DNA of 62,043 bases, from the NCBI GenBank assembly GCA_037074765.1, contig JBAMDO010000265.1:1-62043 (forward strand), read 5' to 3'. Positions 41,811 to 52,850 of the stretch are shown here, piece by piece. Source of the stretch: Mansonella perstans. Its lineage: Eukaryota; Nematoda; Chromadorea; Rhabditida; Onchocercidae. The translations under genes and the position numbers were made by a program. A model generated the notes under the pieces. That model was not told the origin of the DNA and ran no database searches. It saw nothing but the letters and a program-made list of their open reading frames with translations. How positions within the stretch are numbered: the stretch's first letter is position 1; the number at the start of each line of letters is the position of its first letter.

Positions 41811-43063
41811 CCTTTAATTTTATTTAATAGGTGATTTTTTAATTTTTGGTATTTTAATAATATTGATAATAATGATAATAACAACATTATATGAAAATGA
41901 GAGAAACGGAGGGATATAAAGGAAAAAGTGACATAAACTATTAGTAATATAGAGTGAAAGAAAAAATTAAAGATAATAAGAATATCAAATGATATGCTAA
42001 CATAGCATTTTAATAAGAAGACATTACTGATAAAGTGATAATGATAATAAGTTTGATATTTGTGAAGAGACTGATAATGATATAAATTCGAATAATACTA
42101 CTGATAATTCATACCTGATAATAATTATTTCACTAATGCAAAACTAAGATGACAAACTGATGATCTAATGATCTAATGACCTATCTAACCAACATCTGTT
42201 TAAAAAAGGCAAATAGTAAAAGTTGTTAATAGAAGATATGAGAGATAAAAAAATAACAGATAATTTCAATAGTGCAATGGTTAAGCAATTAAATGAAAAG
42301 CATTGTGAATATTAACAGATAAATTGTTTCGAGAATGAAAAGAAAAGAAAGATAGTACGAATATTGAAGAGAAAAATGGATTGAGAAGATTTAAATCTTC
42401 CTAATATTTTAAGAAAGCACTTAAATTCAAAATTTTCACGGCAATGTTTTTTTTTGAATACCTCGTTAGGTTTAAGTTTGAGTTGCTATAAATTTATGGT
42501 TTTAATTATTTTATCGGTGATTTACCCGAAACGATGAAATGAATGGGTAGGGCAGTGTTTTACGTGATTTACCCGAAACGATGAAATGATTGGGTAGGGC
42601 AATGTTTTACGTGATTTATGTTTTACGTGACCGAAATAGTAAAATGAATGGGTAGGGCAGTGTTTTACGTGACTTATCCGAAACGATGAAATGAATGGGT
42701 AGTGCAGTGTTTTACACTGTTTAATGCTACTTGGAAGTTAAAATGATACCTTTGTTTATATGACAAATCTCTATCAGCATGCCCATTTCTGAACTTCTCG
42801 GCGTCATATATATATTGACACACTGAATTAGGTCATATGGGTAAGTTTGGGAATAAGTCAGTTCGTTAGGGTAATAATTCTACGGTGCTATTATATTCTA
42901 TTGAAGTACTTAATGCAGGCTTTCGTTATCTTATTTTGTTCATTTCACGAAAAAGTTGCGTTTTACAGTTTTTATTTGCCTGAATACTGTGATTATCTGA
43001 TATTTAGGCGAATATTTCAGATTGCTGCCAGGTTGGACAATAATCTAACCGCATCAGTGTAAA
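41811..43063. other. Divergent promoter region between DSN1-like and RPN9 genes
   Basis: The two genes are transcribed away from this 1.25-kb stretch. It is rich in GATAATAATGATAA-type low-complexity sequence at 41860-42120 and contains the tandem repeat listed separately at 42517-42716. The short frame 42847-43062 (+) shows no domain. Confidence 0.55.
42517..42716. repeat. About 47-bp tandem repeat, four copies
   Basis: Four imperfect copies contain CCGAAACGATGAAATGAATG, then GGTAGGGCAGTGTTTTAC and GTGATTTA. The third copy has a short internal duplication of TGTTTTACGTGA and reads GAAATAGTAAAATG in place of GAAACGATGAAATG. The array is GC-richer than its surroundings and lies about 350 bp upstream of the RPN9 start codon. 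Confidence 0.85.
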
Positions 43064-45938
43064 ATGTCTGAAAGAGTCGAGGCATATTTGGTGAAAAACA
43101 AAAGTATTTCTGACGAAACTAATGCTGATATTTGGCAAAAGCTCGAGCAACTTTACTTCAAAAAGTAAGTATTTGGTGCTATTTCAGGATCTAAAATCCA
43201 TTTTTACCATTGTATTTTATTTAACTTCTCAATTTTGTTATAACAATCTGTGATTATATTTTTATTCTTTTAGAGTAATATTTCTGATTCCCCTCGTTCA
43301 AGGTCAATTGTAATTTTTTCAGCGCATGATCACTTCGTTTCTTTTAAATTTTGGAACTGTACCATATTAGATCGAAGTTCTTGTAGGATCTTTGCAAAAA
43401 GTGATGTGAAATTTCAGGCTTTGGCATCAGTTAACTGTGGAATTGCGAAAAGTAATAAATAATGATGCATTTATCCAAACGATTGATTTAAAAGATTTTT
43501 ATGATAATTTCATCAATGAATTCGAGCACCGAATAAATCCTCTACAGCTTGTTGAAATTATCATTCCGGTGGCCAAATCAATTTTTATAAAAAGTAAAGG
43601 ATTTTCGTCATTCATAAGCATAAATATACTTTGATGGATATTAGTTTGGATTATGTAGGTCATACTTTTAGACTTTTTTTTTTTACTAAGTATCTCGTAT
43701 ACTACCGTCACTGCAGGAAGCATCAATAATGAGTAGCAAATCTGCTTATTCTCTTCTAAGTATTGTCTGAGGGAATAGTGGAATTTTATGAAATGAAGTC
43801 GGTTAAGGGCAATAATGGATCTACCGGTTCAATCTACAGCAAATTATTTGTTAAAATTAATTAAACTGTACTGATATTTGATTTTACTAAGTTTAATTTA
43901 GTACAGTTATCGGAATTTGAGCATCAAGCAGACGAATGTAAATAATGAATGATTTAGCTGCACTTTGAAAAATTTTTTCTATATTTGGAGAGCATGGTGA
44001 ATGAATTAGAGTATCAAAGTGTGAAGAAATTCGGATGAAATGAAAGGTGTTTCTTTTTAGCTATGAATATTACAATTTGTTACGACATCGAAGCGATTTT
44101 ATTAATCGATATTGAACGCAATCAGTGAATTTATTTGTTACAGATAGAGATGCCGCATTTGGATTTTTGACTAAAATTGAGAGGACAATTTCGAAAGATA
44201 AACAAGCAATGGTGCGTGTACGAACGGGGCAGATTGAATTGCGTTTGATGCACAAGGACTCCAAAGACCGTTGCGTTGATATTCAAATCGTCAGGGTATG
44301 TCTCCTTGCTGCCGTTTATTCGGCTTATTTTTATGTTACGGAATATAAATACGTAAGTAAAGCAAATTAACTGCATTTGAAAAATACTTTATTATTGCTG
44401 CATTTAATTATCATCTTGTCATTACCGAAACTGGTTTTGTTTTCAGAAAATGATTGAAGATACGCAGGCGCTGCTGGACGAATTGCCCGGTGTTACACCA
44501 GTGCATGGACCCTTTTATAAGGTTTATATTTCTTTTTGAAAATCGGAATTCCTTTCTGAAAGAAGAACTTGATTTTATAAATGAGCTTGCAACAACTCAC
44601 TCATCAAAATCTCTTTTCATATTCACTTTGGAAATATGACAATTTTTCAGGTTTCATCTATTTATCTGAAGGAAATTGGCAACTACGCTGGCTATTATCG
44701 TGAAGCCTTACGCTATTTAGGTTGTGAGGATCAGACAAAGTTACTGCAATCTGAGAAGCAATTACAAGCAGTGTTGCTGGGATTTGCTGCTTTACTGGGC
44801 GATAATGTTTACAATTTTGGTGAATTGGTAAGGCTTCTTTTTTTAATGAAATTTCCCTTTTTTGTTTTCAATCTGCAATTCCAACGTATTTTCTCATGTA
44901 ACTTTCGTTTTTCTTCCTCTTTTAAGCTAAATATTTTGTATTCTAACGAGTATCGCTCAAGTTTCATTCTCCAAACGTCCACACCTCTCTGGCGATAAAT
45001 TGTAGGTAGCAAAAATTTCCTGTATATGCTGTAGGCATGCATTTCTCTACCGTAGAATAAATTTGGGTTTTGTTTAATTGCAGCTAGCACATCCAATCCT
45101 GAAATCACTGGAAGAGACTCGTGAAAAATGGATCATTGATGTGTTATACGCTTTCAATGCTGGTGATCTCAACAAATTTAATGAATATCGACCACAGTGG
45201 GCGGAATGGGATGATTTGAAAGATCATCAGGACCTTTTGGAAGATAAAATTCGCTTATTGAGTTTGATGGAGGTGATTGATTTACTGAGTAATATGCTTG
45301 ATTTCTCGGATCTATAATTGGGAATTCAGCCACATAATGCATATTAGACTATTTGTTTCAGAATATTAGACTATTTGTGTTTCCATAAAAAAAGACATCA
45401 TTTTGAAATTTTTAGATTGCTTTAGCTCGTCCATCGAAGGAACGGTATATTTCATTTAAAGAAATTGCCGAAAAAGCCCAGATTGAACTGAATAAAGTTG
45501 AAGCTCTGGTAATGAGAGCAATGAGTAAAGGACTAGTGCAAGGTTCGATTGATCAAGTAGAGGAATTAGTTAATATTACTTGGGTACAACCAAGAGTGCT
45601 TTCTCCGCAACAGGTATTTCCCTCTTTTTTTTTCTCAATTTTATTCTGTATTTTGAAGTTTAAAAGATTTGAAACCTTTCAACTTCACCGTACGATGAAT
45701 CTCAGTTATTGATGATGACTTGAGATATATGCTATTGCATAGTGCAATTTGAAAGAGAGTTATCAATGAAACTATATTATGCATTGACATTGACATTGAT
45801 ATTATCGTATATTATGTTTATATTTTTCAAAATCAGATCCTTGCGATGAGTGATCGTATTGGTGCCTGGTGTGCTGAAGTTGAAGGAATGGAAGCGATTG
45901 TCCGTAATAACGCCAAAGAAATACTAACAAAAACGTGA
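43064..45938 (+). CDS. rpn-9: 26S proteasome non-ATPase regulatory subunit RPN9 (PSMD13)
   Basis: This is a lid subunit of the 26S proteasome; its PCI domain helps assemble the lid and hold the RPN10/RPN11 side. Eight exons join in perfect phase: 43064-43164, 43418-43593, 44144-44295, 44447-44521, 44651-44827, 45084-45272, 45416-45613 and 45837-45938. They give 389 residues against about 376 in vertebrates. Recognisable segments are LWHQLTVELRKVI near the start, LLDELPGVTPVHGPFYKVSS, YYREALRYLGCEDQ, LAALLGD-like LGFAALLGDNVYNFGELLAHPIL, the PCI domain (RYISFKEIAEKAQIELNKVE followed by ALVMRAMSKGLVQGSIDQVEE) and the end VQPRVLSPQQILAMSDRIGAW. All splice sites are GT-AG, mostly TTTCAG or TTTTAG. 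No lesion is seen. Confidence 0.97.
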
Positions 45939-47408
45939 TACTACCTGTTGATTGGTTGGTTTTTAATAATGTCATTAAGGACGGGAAATAATGAGTCCAA
46001 GTATTCACACAATCAAGGGATCCATTTTTTAAATTTAAATATAAAAAACTGGTTTTTGATTCGTTTAAATGCGTTTTTATCGGCATAAAAATAATTTACT
46101 GGTCATAGTATTTGTGTGAGTATTGGGAAGCACTAAGAATGTTTGAATTCAGCGCAATTACTGTTATATTTAAAAAGTTTTTCATAAATAAAGTGTTTTA
46201 TCAGCTAATGCTTTCGCTGATCTCACAAATGTGAGTGTTATAAGTTCAGCAGTTATCGGACCATCTAAAGATTTACAGATTTATTTCAAAAAAAACACTT
46301 ATTAGACTACATGTTGCGATGTGCTTATTGCAAGTGTTTTGCTAATGGAGTACCTGGTGGCTATTAGAAAGATGCTTAGTTGAATTGTTGACCAAGTTGT
46401 CGAAAGAAGAAAGCAACTGCAGGAGAATGGGCTATTCAAAAATTCTTAAGAGTAATATTCAATGAAATATCGATTTTGGGAAAAATTAGACTACTTACTT
46501 ATACTTTGCAATACATAGTAGAAGTAATCAATAAAAATGGTATGCAAAGTTATCATGAATATTTGATCGTCAAATACATTAATTGATGACAACAAAAAAT
46601 GCCTTGTATAGGAGCACTAAGCCTATTTTATAAACAGAACAAAATGTGACCATTATGTATTTCAAGTTTATTATTCGAGTTTGCTGAATTGTTTATCCTC
46701 GTGAAGTAATTTGAAAAATAAAAACAGACAACATCTATGAAAAGCATTCTAGTGGACTGTCCATCTGAATGGACTGTCCATTCCATGTGCTGTTGAGCAA
46801 GTAAAGTAACAGCAATAGCAGTAAAAGCAGCAACAAAAAAATATTAGATAACCCACTGACCTGATCCTGCTAATAAATTAAAGCGGCTAAAACGACAACC
46901 TCAGTTTATATAGTCCTTTGATCGGAATTTTCCAATAAGTTCGTGCAAGAACAGCGTCACTGCCGTAAAATCTGTTCTGTCTACTGCCTAAAGATCATAC
47001 CGGGAATCTCTCTAGCGTTCTATCTTGTTCACTTCTTTTGTTTGAACTTATAATCAAATGGTTTCAGCATGTTGAATTTGTCTAAACACATATGGTTGAT
47101 AAGTAAAAAAAGAAATCACTGCAAATGCAATAAATTGTGGAAATATAATTAATTAGCTTAAAATATGTCGGAAAAGTAATGAAAAATAAATTTGATTATG
47201 AAAAAGCTAATTTGATTGTTACAAAAACATTAGTATCATCTCAAATTTATCAAATAATCCTATCATTCGTTAGCAAATTCCCATCTCATTAAAAGATATT
47301 CATTTAATTTGTTGATTTTTCATTATGTTCTTTATGGTACAAATCCTACAGAGTAATATAAACTTTTATCCATAGAATTTGTTTTCGTTTTTTTAAAAGC
47401 TATCACTT
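45939..47408. other. Spacer downstream of RPN9
   Basis: This should hold the RPN9 3' UTR (AATAAA-like signals near 46185-46195). The frame on the - strand at 45802-46086 overlaps the last RPN9 exon and is a shadow. I see no other gene. Confidence 0.5.
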
Positions 47409-47820
47409 TCTAAACGAAAAATGATGAGCCAAAAATCAAAGCCTCTCAAGATATGTATGTATGAAAAAAATCTTGTGCAGTCATTTTTGCCATCAAACAC
47501 GTCTCAGACTTCGGTCGTTTACGTGTATCTATTATCACGTCGATCAGAGGATAAATCAACTCCCGACTTTCCTCTACCTTTATTATTGTATTTTATGAGT
47601 GCAAACAATCTGAGTCGCGGGCAAGCAACAGGGATTGTAGCTTTACAGACAATCAAAACGGTAATAAGCGTGCAGTAAACATGAGAGAAGAATTTTTATT
47701 CACTAAAATACGTAAAACAATGAAGAAATCCACGAATCCATCCCTTCAGTAAAGAAACAAAATAGAAATTCAATGTTTAAAAATATAAAAATCACATATA
47801 AACATAAAAAAATGCAACAG
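47409..47820. repeat. Left copy of a direct duplication downstream of the C2H2 genes
   Basis: This stretch recurs at 61524-61965 in the same orientation with small indels, and the similarity continues into the adjoining zinc-finger coding sequence in both places. Shared landmarks are TAAACGAAAAATGATGAGCC, CCATCAAACACGTCTCAGAC, GATAAATCAACTCCCGACTT and AAACATGAGAGAAGAATTTT. The + strand frames in both copies (47421-47678 and 61604-61897) share HRSEDKSTPDFPLPLL-type sequence but differ at both ends. They are more likely 3' flank of the - strand zinc-finger genes than a real protein. Confidence 0.85.
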
Positions 47821-48621
47821 TCAGAAAAAAATATGAGTTTTCTCATGGCGTTTCAAATTGCTTGACGTAGAAAAGTTTTTGTTGCATGGCTTACAAAGGT
47901 AAGGCCTCTCGCCGGTATGAGTTCTCGTATGAACTTTCAAACCGCTTGGCTGAGAAAAGCTTTTGTTGCATATCTCACAAGGGTAAGGCCTCTCGTCGGT
48001 ATGAGTTCTCTCATGGATTTTCAAATTGTCTGAACGAGAAAAACATTTGTTACATGTCTCACAATGGTAGAGCTTCTCGCCGGTATGAGTTCTCTCATGG
48101 ATTTTCAAATTGTCTGAACGAGAAAAACATTTGTTACATCTCTCACAACGATGGAGCTTCTCACCATTAGTATTCTTGTGACGGTTCATATCTGTTACTT
48201 TCTTCTGACGTACCTTACACAGATTTTCCCTCTCACCTTTTTGTTCAGCACTCTTTTTCTGACTTGTTGAATTCATTTCGTTCATTCCCATCGCAATCTC
48301 TTCCGGTGATAAAATCCTTATCGCTGGTTCGAACCTCTCTATTTTATTTATTTCTTCCATCATCCGCTTTTTCCAATGCTTTTTAACTATCTCATTGATT
48401 GATATGTTCCGTAATTCCCCATTCAATAAACTTGACGACTTTGCTTTTTCCGGTTGTGCTTCCTCAAATGATAGAAATTATCAATCTTGCATACCGTCAA
48501 AATTTTGAAATATTCGAAAAATTGTAGTGCTATGTTGTATTATTTAGGCATAAAATAAACTTACGATATTTTGAATATTGCCAAGTTGTAGGAAGAAGAA
48601 GAGGAAATAGATGAAATGCAT
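47821..48621 (-). CDS. Four-finger C2H2 zinc-finger protein with a signal-peptide-like first exon
   Basis: Two exons join in phase: 48565-48621 and 47821-48462, giving 232 residues. The first exon encodes MHFIYFLFFFLQLGNIQNI, a strongly hydrophobic start resembling a cleavable signal peptide, and ends at a perfect GTAAGT donor. The acceptor (TTTGAG) is unusual. If it is wrong, translation could start inside exon 2, at the in-frame ATG of KRMMEEINK for example, and the protein would be nuclear. Exon 2 has a charged linker and then four CxxCx12Hx3H fingers with TGEKP-like linkers. Fingers 1 and 2 are near-identical (FSRSDNLKIHERTHT), finger 3 has FSQPSGLKVHTRTHT, and finger 4 ends KRHEKTHIFF with the stop straight after. 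A second copy starts at the window's right edge. A DNA-binding regulator is the default reading; export is an open question. Confidence 0.8.
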
Positions 48622-49367
48622 ATCAATGAAGGTAATTTCTCTGTGAATTCTGAAAAATGGAGAATTTCCTTCCGCTAAAATGATAACGGTTGTACACGCT
48701 AATCGAACTGACTGCAGTTGTTGCAAAGCGAAGTTTGCGCAAATTGCGTAGGCAAGGAATTTGATAGAAAAGTAATTTTATTAGAAAAAAGAGTGCTTCT
48801 TTGCATATTTACAATAAAATTCCAACATTTCCTACAGAAATGAATGAAATAGAATTTACTGAATGAATTTGTGGACAAAAATTTGACAGACACCATGAAT
48901 TACTTCTGTTAGGAATTGTTAAGGAATGGATTTATAAATGCACATTCAAATGGGAGTGTACACATTGTGTATTGTTAATTTACATCCTTTTGTATAAATA
49001 TAATAACTATCAATTTTTAATCCTTTATACTGAATGATTTCATTTCATTTCGCCATATTGCATTGCTAAAAATAATTTATGCACAGCAGCTTTAACATTT
49101 TTTGTACAACTTTATTTCAATCCGCTTCAATTTTTCCAAACTTTTGAAATTGAGGTGATATTATCGAGAAGGGAAAACTCATTGTTTACTTCTTTTGAAA
49201 ACTTTTTTTATAATTTCATTTTAATTTATTCTATTTTATTCGTTGTTTCTTTCATTCCTTCCAATTCCTTCTATTCTTTTCCATTCCTTTACTCCACTTT
49301 GTTTTTCATTGGGAATTGCAAACTGAACAAATAATTAAATGCAAAAAATTACTTGAAAAAAAAGAAC

Positions 49368-49590
49368 GGGAGAATAAAGCATTAAATTGATTTTTGTTTT
49401 CATAACTACGAGAATTTTTATTTCAAAAATTTTCAATTTCAAATTTTTCACTTAATTTACATCTTTCCCTCGTCATATGAGGTAAGAATCATTATCCTCA
49501 TTCCTTCGGCAACTTTTCATAGCAATTTCTGTCAATTCTTGAAGCTGCTTCAACTCCTGTAGTTTTTTCAATTAATATCGTTTTCTGTGG
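49368..49590 (+). repeat. Foldback inverted repeat, left arm
   Basis: The arm starts GGGAGAATAAAGCATTAAAT and ends ATATCGTTTTCTGTGG. It is nearly identical to the reverse complement of 50561-50785. The arms are about 225 bp and flank a loop of about 970 bp. Such structure fits a foldback/MITE-like transposon or an inverted duplication. No terminal target-site duplication was identified by eye. Confidence 0.9.
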
Positions 49591-50560
49591 TAAAATGAAC
49601 CCAGTTTGCATCCTCCCGGGATGTCCTGTAGTTATCAGACATCACTGATAATCTCTACATGTGTGCATACATGAAGTTGACATCCAAATGCAGTATAATC
49701 AGCGATAATTCCAAGTTCATTTTTATTCCAATCAACTGATCAATGTAAATTAGCTATCAGTAAAACATTTAACAATAATTTTATATTATCAGTGAAACAG
49801 TATTGAAAATTAAAATTTTGGTTGGATAATAATCAAACATAGCTCTCTTCCAACAAAAGATTGCAGTGCTCAAAAAAGATGAAATGCAGCAACTATCAGT
49901 TTCTTAACAATAAACGAATGGATGGATGGATGAATGATTAGGAAAGGGCATAAAGAGATAACAGCAATGAGGTATGAATTAAGGATGATAAGGTTTAATC
50001 GACAACTGGCACTGATATTGTTATGTAATAATGCTATAGGCATTTTGCAGTCGGTTTTGGATTGCTTGATTTATTGAGGAATCAGAACTGAAGAGAGATT
50101 TTAAATATTCATTTCACACAAAAATAAATTATTTTGCTGAACTGAGCAAAAGTTATGTGATTTAGACAAATATATCTTATTTAATTATTATACATTTTAT
50201 GCTGCAAGGCAAATTATTGATAGCACAAATTTGACCTAATCTGTATGTAAATCTGTCATTCCAATTTCTATCAATTAAATAAGACTTTGCATATGAAAAC
50301 AGTGCAAGATAGCACACAGTAGCGAAATATTTCAATACTTGAAATTGAAAAAATTTGAAAAGAAAAAATTGAAAAAAAAAGTAGTTTTACAATGAACAAG
50401 AGATTGTGGCGCTGCAAAAAATATCAGTTTCTCAACGATAAACGAATGGATGGATGCCCGCACCCAAACTTGGCAAGGCGTTCAATGCAACATGTAACAG
50501 AAATTTCTCTGTTTCATGGATTTAAGTTAAGGCAACAATCGTAACATTACGAATACGAAA

Positions 50561-50785
50561 CCACAGAAAACGATATTAATTGAAAAAATTACAGGAGTTG
50601 AAGCAGCTTCAAGAATTGACAGAAATTGCTATGAAAAGTTGCCGAAGGAATGAGGATAATGATTCTTACCTCATATGACGAGGGAAAGATGTAAATTAAG
50701 TGAAAAAATTTGAAATTGAAAATTTTTTGAAATAAAAATTCTCGTAGTTATGAAAACAAAAATCAATTTAATGCTTTATTCTCCC
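50561..50785 (-). repeat. Foldback inverted repeat, right arm
   Basis: This is the reverse complement of 49368-49590, beginning CCACAGAAAACGATATTAAT. Its outer edge at about 50785 coincides with the outer edge of the cathepsin inverted duplication: from 50785 rightward the sequence matches the + arm (reverse-complemented), while leftward it does not. Confidence 0.9.
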
Positions 50786-52850
50786 AATTTTATTATCATT
50801 GATGTGTTTATTCTTTTGTACGACATTCCAAGACTGTTTACAATTCTTGTTATCACTATTATCGTATTTTTGGTGCGCTATAGTTTTTGTCGTATGAATG
50901 ATAAGAAAATTCTACGGTCTCATTGTACACCGTTGCAAAGAATTTGAATGATCATCAGATTTTCGTGATACAACTGCCATCACCCTTTAGAAGCAAAAAA
51001 AAAGAATGACAAAGTATTTATCCAGTTATTCAATTCCAACAATGCTGCTGAAAAGCTTTATTAGTAACTAAATTTCATAATTTTTGTCTCAGACGAGGGA
51101 TGGTATCAATGATCGGCGGCCAATAGCACACCTGAATACTCCAGCGCGGATAAGAGCGTAGCCCTTTCGACCCCATCTCTCGCCCCAACTGGAATACAAA
51201 TGGCAATAATTTAACAGGGAAGCAAAATTAAGTCAAATATATTTCGCGTACAAAAAGAGATTGTTTCGATATTTCTATCTGATTCTGTTTACTACTGGAA
51301 TTATTTGAAAATCAAAAAAGTGTGATCCTTAAAAATTTGTTGATGTTCGATAAAGAAATTTTGATTTTTAGAAATTTGTTGATATATTTGGTATACCTAT
51401 TTCTGATGATGAAATATTGTGTCCCGTTTCTGACACCATAACCAACTATCACTACAGCATGATTTGCACTACTCGTTGGACAATTCGGATTGTCGTAAAT
51501 GCCGGAAATTTTTATGCAACAAAGATTATGAAACTAATTTAATTTATTAATTTTAAAATTATTCATCAATCATATTTCACATCTATGCGACTAAATTTTT
51601 TTGCTACTATTTTATTTAGCTGTTATCTTGTAAAGTTGTTCACCTTTTCGATAATCATAAAAGTCATCTTCTGTTGCCGATAATGACCCTATAACAGGCC
51701 CATGTAGCGCCAACACCTTTCTGATGATTTCTTCATTGTCTGGAGGTAAAAAAACGGTGCCAACTAATCCATTTGTTCTTCGTTCAGTCATATTTGCTGG
51801 GCAAGATATACCATCAGCTTTTTTATACGGATAATTTTCATCGGTCGTTACACCGTTTGTAGCAACCCAGTTAAGAACCTGAAAACTCTTCATATTACTT
51901 GTTTCATCAATCAACAACTGTTCTTTGTAAATAATAATCAGTTCATAATGAAACGACAAATTTTCATATACTTTATAGCCACTCCCGCCAGTTCCGCTGC
52001 ATCTTTGTATCCCACAGTCCATTACGTCCTGTACTGATAATCTTTTGGCTAGTTTTTTGCTTTTGATCGTGTAATACATTTCAAGTGTTGCTAACGCCGA
52101 GAAGATATGACTTATTATACATGGGCCCTAAAAATTGATTTAAATTCGCAATAATACATTTAAAGTACCATTTCATGCATACAACAAACAAACAAAACAA
52201 AAATGATAATGAAAATTGAAGGAAAAAGGAACTGATTTAAATTAGAAGTAGCTACAATTTCAAGAAAAAGAAAACAATTTCACTCACTTGGTTTGATACT
52301 GGCAGCATTTCTATTATCTTTCTGTAATCAACAGACTTTGGCAACGGTTTGAATTGTTCTTGCCCAAGTATTTTGCTCATATTACCTTTTGCTTTTAAAC
52401 GCGTATCTAGTCGATATCCCAGATGCATCTTTTTTTCCTCTTCGGTCAAAAAAATGAAAAAAAGTAAAACGGATGATAGGATGCAATAATAATGTTAGAA
52501 AAGAAAAAAATAGAAGTGTAAAACATTAATTGTTTAAATTTAAATTTTCATTATTGAATAACGAACCCAATCGCTCATTTCATTCAGACCTAATTTGTAT
52601 GTTACCAGCCCCTTACTGTAACGTTGGTTATGTTCATCAATCCTTTTTATTGATTGAGCAAATCTAAGTAATCGGATTTGTTCCGAAACCGATGAATCAT
52701 GTTTTTTGCCTGTAACAAATAATGGAATATATGAAAAATCCTGAGTGATTCAACTTTATTTAAAATTAACAATTTTAAATCTTCTTTAAAGAAAATTAAT
52801 GAAATCGCAGCAAATTAAGGTAATATTAATTGACTTACCAAATTCTTTTA
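50785..52850 (-). repeat. Inverted duplication, left (minus) arm, about 2.07 kb
   Basis: It is nearly identical in reverse complement to about 58047-60113, including exons, introns and 3' flank of the cathepsin gene. Differences are scattered substitutions plus small indels, such as an 8-bp deletion in the other arm's fifth intron. The inner edge falls at the donor region of the second cathepsin exon (about 52840-52850). Confidence 0.9.

Larger units (their letters stand above)
48622..51088. other. Non-coding stretch holding a large foldback inverted repeat
   Basis: There is no supported gene. It contains the two foldback arms listed separately and, between them, a diverged direct repeat ending in AATAAACGAATGGATGGATG (about 49859-49927 and 50400-50457). 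The small frame at 50750-50947 (+) runs out of the foldback arm into the 3' flank of the cathepsin copy and is not a gene. Confidence 0.55.

Noticed and set aside
47421..47678. Conserved + strand frame with HRSEDKSTPDFPLPLL-type sequence, recurring at 61604-61897
   Set aside because: Both ends differ between copies and frame-breaking indels occur. It is better explained as duplicated 3' flank of the - strand zinc-finger genes.
47886..48170. Open + strand frame with repeated GKASRRYEFSHGFSNCLNEK units
   Set aside because: It is the exact antisense of the zinc-finger repeats; the periodicity comes from the fingers on the - strand.
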